A stretch of 7,230 bases of DNA, from positions 1-7,230 of the forward strand of contig WQUP01000034.1 of assembly GCA_009782015.1 (NCBI GenBank). The letters run 5' to 3'. Below are positions 5,459-7,230 of the stretch, piece by piece. Every line of letters starts with the position of its first letter. Position 1 is the first letter of the stretch. Source of the DNA: Endomicrobiia bacterium. Lineage in GTDB: Bacteria > Elusimicrobiota > Endomicrobiia > Endomicrobiales > Endomicrobiaceae. The notes under the pieces were generated by a model. That model made no database searches. It had not been told where the DNA came from and saw nothing but the letters and a program-made list of their open reading frames with translations. A program made the position numbers and the translations under genes.

Positions 5459-7230
5459 ATGTCAGAAAATATCAGAGTTCGTTTTGCGCCGTCACCGACA
5501 GGCGATTTGCACATAGGAGGCGTCCGCACGGCGCTTTTTAACTGGCTTTATGCAAAAAATAAAAACGGAACTTTTATTTTGAGGATAGAAGACACCGATG
5601 AGGCGCGCTCGACTGCGGAATCGGTTCAGGTTATTTTGGACGCAATGAAATGGCTTGATCTCAACTGGGACGAAGGCCCGGGGAGCAATGCTACCGAAGC
5701 CTCGAAGTATGCCCCGTACTACCAGATGCAGCGCAAAGAGCAGGGCATTTACCAGAAATATGTCGTTGAACTGATAGAAAAAGATTTGGCTTACCCGTGC
5801 TACTGTACTGCTGAAGAAGTAGAAGAGATGCGCAAAAAAGCGCAGGCAAACAAACAGCCGCCGAAGTACGACGGCACATGCTCGCACCTTACGAAAGAGC
5901 AGAGAAAAGAAAAAGAAGCGCAGGGGCGCAGCGCAGTAATAAGATTTAAAATGCCGAAAGACGGCGTCACTGTGTTAAACGATTTGATACGCGGCAGAGT
6001 GGAGTTTGACAACTCGCTTCTTGACGACTTTGTTCTTATGAAAGCCAACGGCGTGCCTACATACAATTTTGCATGCGTTATCGACGATCATCTTATGGAA
6101 ATCTCGCACGTTTTAAGAGGCGACGACCATATATCCAACACTCCGCGCCAGATACAGATTTACAACGCGCTCGGATGGAATCTGCCTGAATTCGGGCACA
6201 TGGCGATGATTTTAGGGCCTGACGGCGCAAGGCTTTCAAAACGCCACGGGCACACTTCTGTTTTAGAGTACAGAAAAGAAGGGTATCTTTACGAGGCGCT
6301 CATAAACTATCTCGCGCTTTTGGGATGGTCAACCGAAGACAGCCAGCAGCTTTTTACTATAGACGAACTCAAAGAAAAATTTTCCGTAGAACGCTGCGGA
6401 TCAAGCCCGTCAACTTTTGACCCGGTAAAGCTTTTATGGCTTAACGGCGAGAAAATAAGAGCTAAAACACCGGAGCAGGTCTATGACCTGTTTATAGAGT
6501 GGCTTAAATATACAAACAACGAAAAAATAATTGAGGGTTGGGACAAAGGACTTTTAAAACAGGCTATGGCACTGGAGCACGACAAAATAAAACTCTTAAA
6601 GGATATTCCGTCTCTTGTTGATTTCTTTTTCGTAAAAGAAGTTGTTTTTAATGAAGAAGCTGTTAAAAAAGTATTTGAAAAATCGCCGGATACGGCAGGC
6701 ATGGTTTTAAGAGAATCTAGACAGCGTCTTTTGGGGCAAGAGGATTTTTCACCTGAAGCTTTAGAAGCACTTGCAAGACAAATAGCTCAAGACAACAATA
6801 TCGGAAACGGCAAAGTATTTCATCCGATAAGAGTTGCAATTTCCGGAAGAACCCAAGGCCCAAGTCTTTTTCACATGATGGAGGTAATGGGAAAAGACGA
6901 GGTTGAAAACCGTATTAGAGCAACATCCAGAAAGTATTCGTATGAAAAGATGGAAAAAAAATTGATAAGTGATTTTATTAAACAAAAGTATTCCAATGTT
7001 AAAGTGGAGTATCCTAACAGGATTAAGAACGGCGTAGGTTTTTTTACACCTGATGCCTTTTTTAGAGATAAAGATATTGACACATTTGTAGAGGTTAGAA
7101 TTTTGAATAACATACACATTGGAAATCATATTAACACTTTGTTAAAAAATCCTCTTAAAATATACATCAATAGAATACGCAGTTATGGGGAGTTTTGCAA
7201 TAAAAATTCTCGTCTTGAATTTATTTTAGC
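5459..7230 (+). CDS. gltX: Glutamyl-tRNA synthetase with C-terminal extension, 3' end outside window
   Basis: Charges tRNA-Glu with glutamate in the cytoplasm. The frame is open for 590 codons to the right edge. Class I landmarks: [11 protein letters not shown] (residues 11-21, the HIGH box as HIGG), zinc-knuckle ligands C114, C116, C141 and H143 as in the E. coli enzyme, [20 protein letters not shown] (202-221), and RLSKR (258-262, the KMSKS box). The helical anticodon-binding region runs from about 320, and the usual family end is visible as [19 protein letters not shown] (453-471) and [10 protein letters not shown] (477-486). Family members normally end within about 10 residues of this point (about 470-500 in total). 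Here the frame continues at least 100 more residues. G+C falls from about 47% (rows sampled in 5461-6480) to about 39% (6481-6900) and 29% (6901-7230). The start ATG 5459 has Shine-Dalgarno AAAGGGA (5447-5453). The gene follows the lipoprotein gene by 25 bases. Confidence 0.95.
   Translation, partial: MSENIRVRFAPSPTGDLHIGGVRTALFNWLYAKNKNGTFILRIEDTDEARSTAESVQVILDAMKWLDLNWDEGPGSNATEASKYAPYYQMQRKEQGIYQKYVVELIEKDLAYPCYCTAEEVEEMRKKAQANKQPPKYDGTCSHLTKEQRKEKEAQGRSAVIRFKMPKDGVTVLNDLIRGRVEFDNSLLDDFVLMKANGVPTYNFACVIDDHLMEISHVLRGDDHISNTPRQIQIYNALGWNLPEFGHMAMILGPDGARLSKRHGHTSVLEYRKEGYLYEALINYLALLGWSTEDSQQLFTIDELKEKFSVERCGSSPSTFDPVKLLWLNGEKIRAKTPEQVYDLFIEWLKYTNNEKIIEGWDKGLLKQAMALEHDKIKLLKDIPSLVDFFFVKEVVFNEEAVKKVFEKSPDTAGMVLRESRQRLLGQEDFSPEALEALARQIAQDNNIGNGKVFHPIRVAISGRTQGPSLFHMMEVMGKDEVENRIRATSRKYSYEKMEKKLISDFIKQKYSNVKVEYPNRIKNGVGFFTPDAFFRDKDIDTFVEVRILNNIHIGNHINTLLKNPLKIYINRIRSYGEFCNKNSRLEFIL
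6920..7230 (+). other. In-frame gltX extension, PD-(D/E)XK-like domain (partial)
   Basis: Residues from about 488 onward of the gltX frame do not look like glutamyl-tRNA synthetase. Predicted order by eye: an amphipathic helix ([16 protein letters not shown], 496-511), a strand (VKVEYPNRI, 514-522), a turn, a strand carrying TPDAFF (D532), a strand FVEVRI (E545, V546, R547), a helix region (about 555-580) and a strand LEFIL (586-590) cut by the window edge. This is the alpha-beta-beta-beta-alpha-beta order of restriction-endonuclease-like (PD-(D/E)XK) folds, with Arg in place of the usual Lys. An in-frame ATG at 6950 (Met498) could serve as an internal start, but no good Shine-Dalgarno precedes it. 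Nothing here is long enough to name a family, so treat the domain call as a hypothesis. Confidence 0.4.

Noticed and set aside
6761..7129. Minus-strand open frames opposite the gltX tail
   Set aside because: They are antisense to a continuous plus-strand frame. In AT-rich DNA such frames are less expected by chance than in GC-rich DNA, but these show no start signal or family feature, and one overlaps conserved GluRS sequence.

Overview
The window is a dense, mostly co-directional stretch of bacterial housekeeping genes. In order it holds the 3' part of a CapA-family gene (+), an M23 zinc metallopeptidase on the minus strand, a DUF1015 gene (+), a CvpA-like membrane protein (+), a long-form hisG (+), a small putative lipoprotein (+), and a glutamyl-tRNA synthetase gene (+) that is still open at the right edge. 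No gene-free stretch exceeds about 210 bases. No tRNA, rRNA, CRISPR array or recognisable transposase is visible. The lipoprotein signal and the Csd3/MepM-type M23 enzyme suggest a Gram-negative-type envelope. Base composition is moderate, with frequent ATA and AGA codons. My best guess is an Elusimicrobiota-like or similar uncultured lineage, but this is weak inference and not shown by the sequence.

Layout. Four intergenic junctions (604-704, 1960-2063, 3342-3438, 3920-4002) are filled almost completely by long imperfect palindromes. Their arms are tandem runs of an 8-base unit: AAGYTGRG in three of them and ARGATGCG in the first. Three of the four start flush against, or overlap, the upstream stop codon. 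The element at 1960-2063 lies between two divergent promoters, one for the M23 gene and one for the DUF1015 gene. The element at 604-704 lies between two convergent stop codons. The hisG, lipoprotein and gltX genes follow closely (6 and 25 bases apart) with no hairpin between them and look like one transcription unit.

Function. hisG (histidine biosynthesis) and gltX (tRNA charging) are core metabolism and have no direct partners here. The CapA-like protein, M23 peptidase, CvpA-like protein and lipoprotein are envelope-associated. DUF1015 has no established function.

The most unusual feature is at the right end. The gltX frame does not stop at the usual end of the family (about residue 487 here). 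It continues in frame for at least another 100 codons into DNA of about 29% G+C, compared with roughly 47% in the first part of the gene. The extension has the order of elements expected of a PD-(D/E)XK nuclease-like fold (D532, then E545-V-R547). It may be a real fusion, the edge of an inserted foreign element, or an assembly join. The first two would be biologically interesting.
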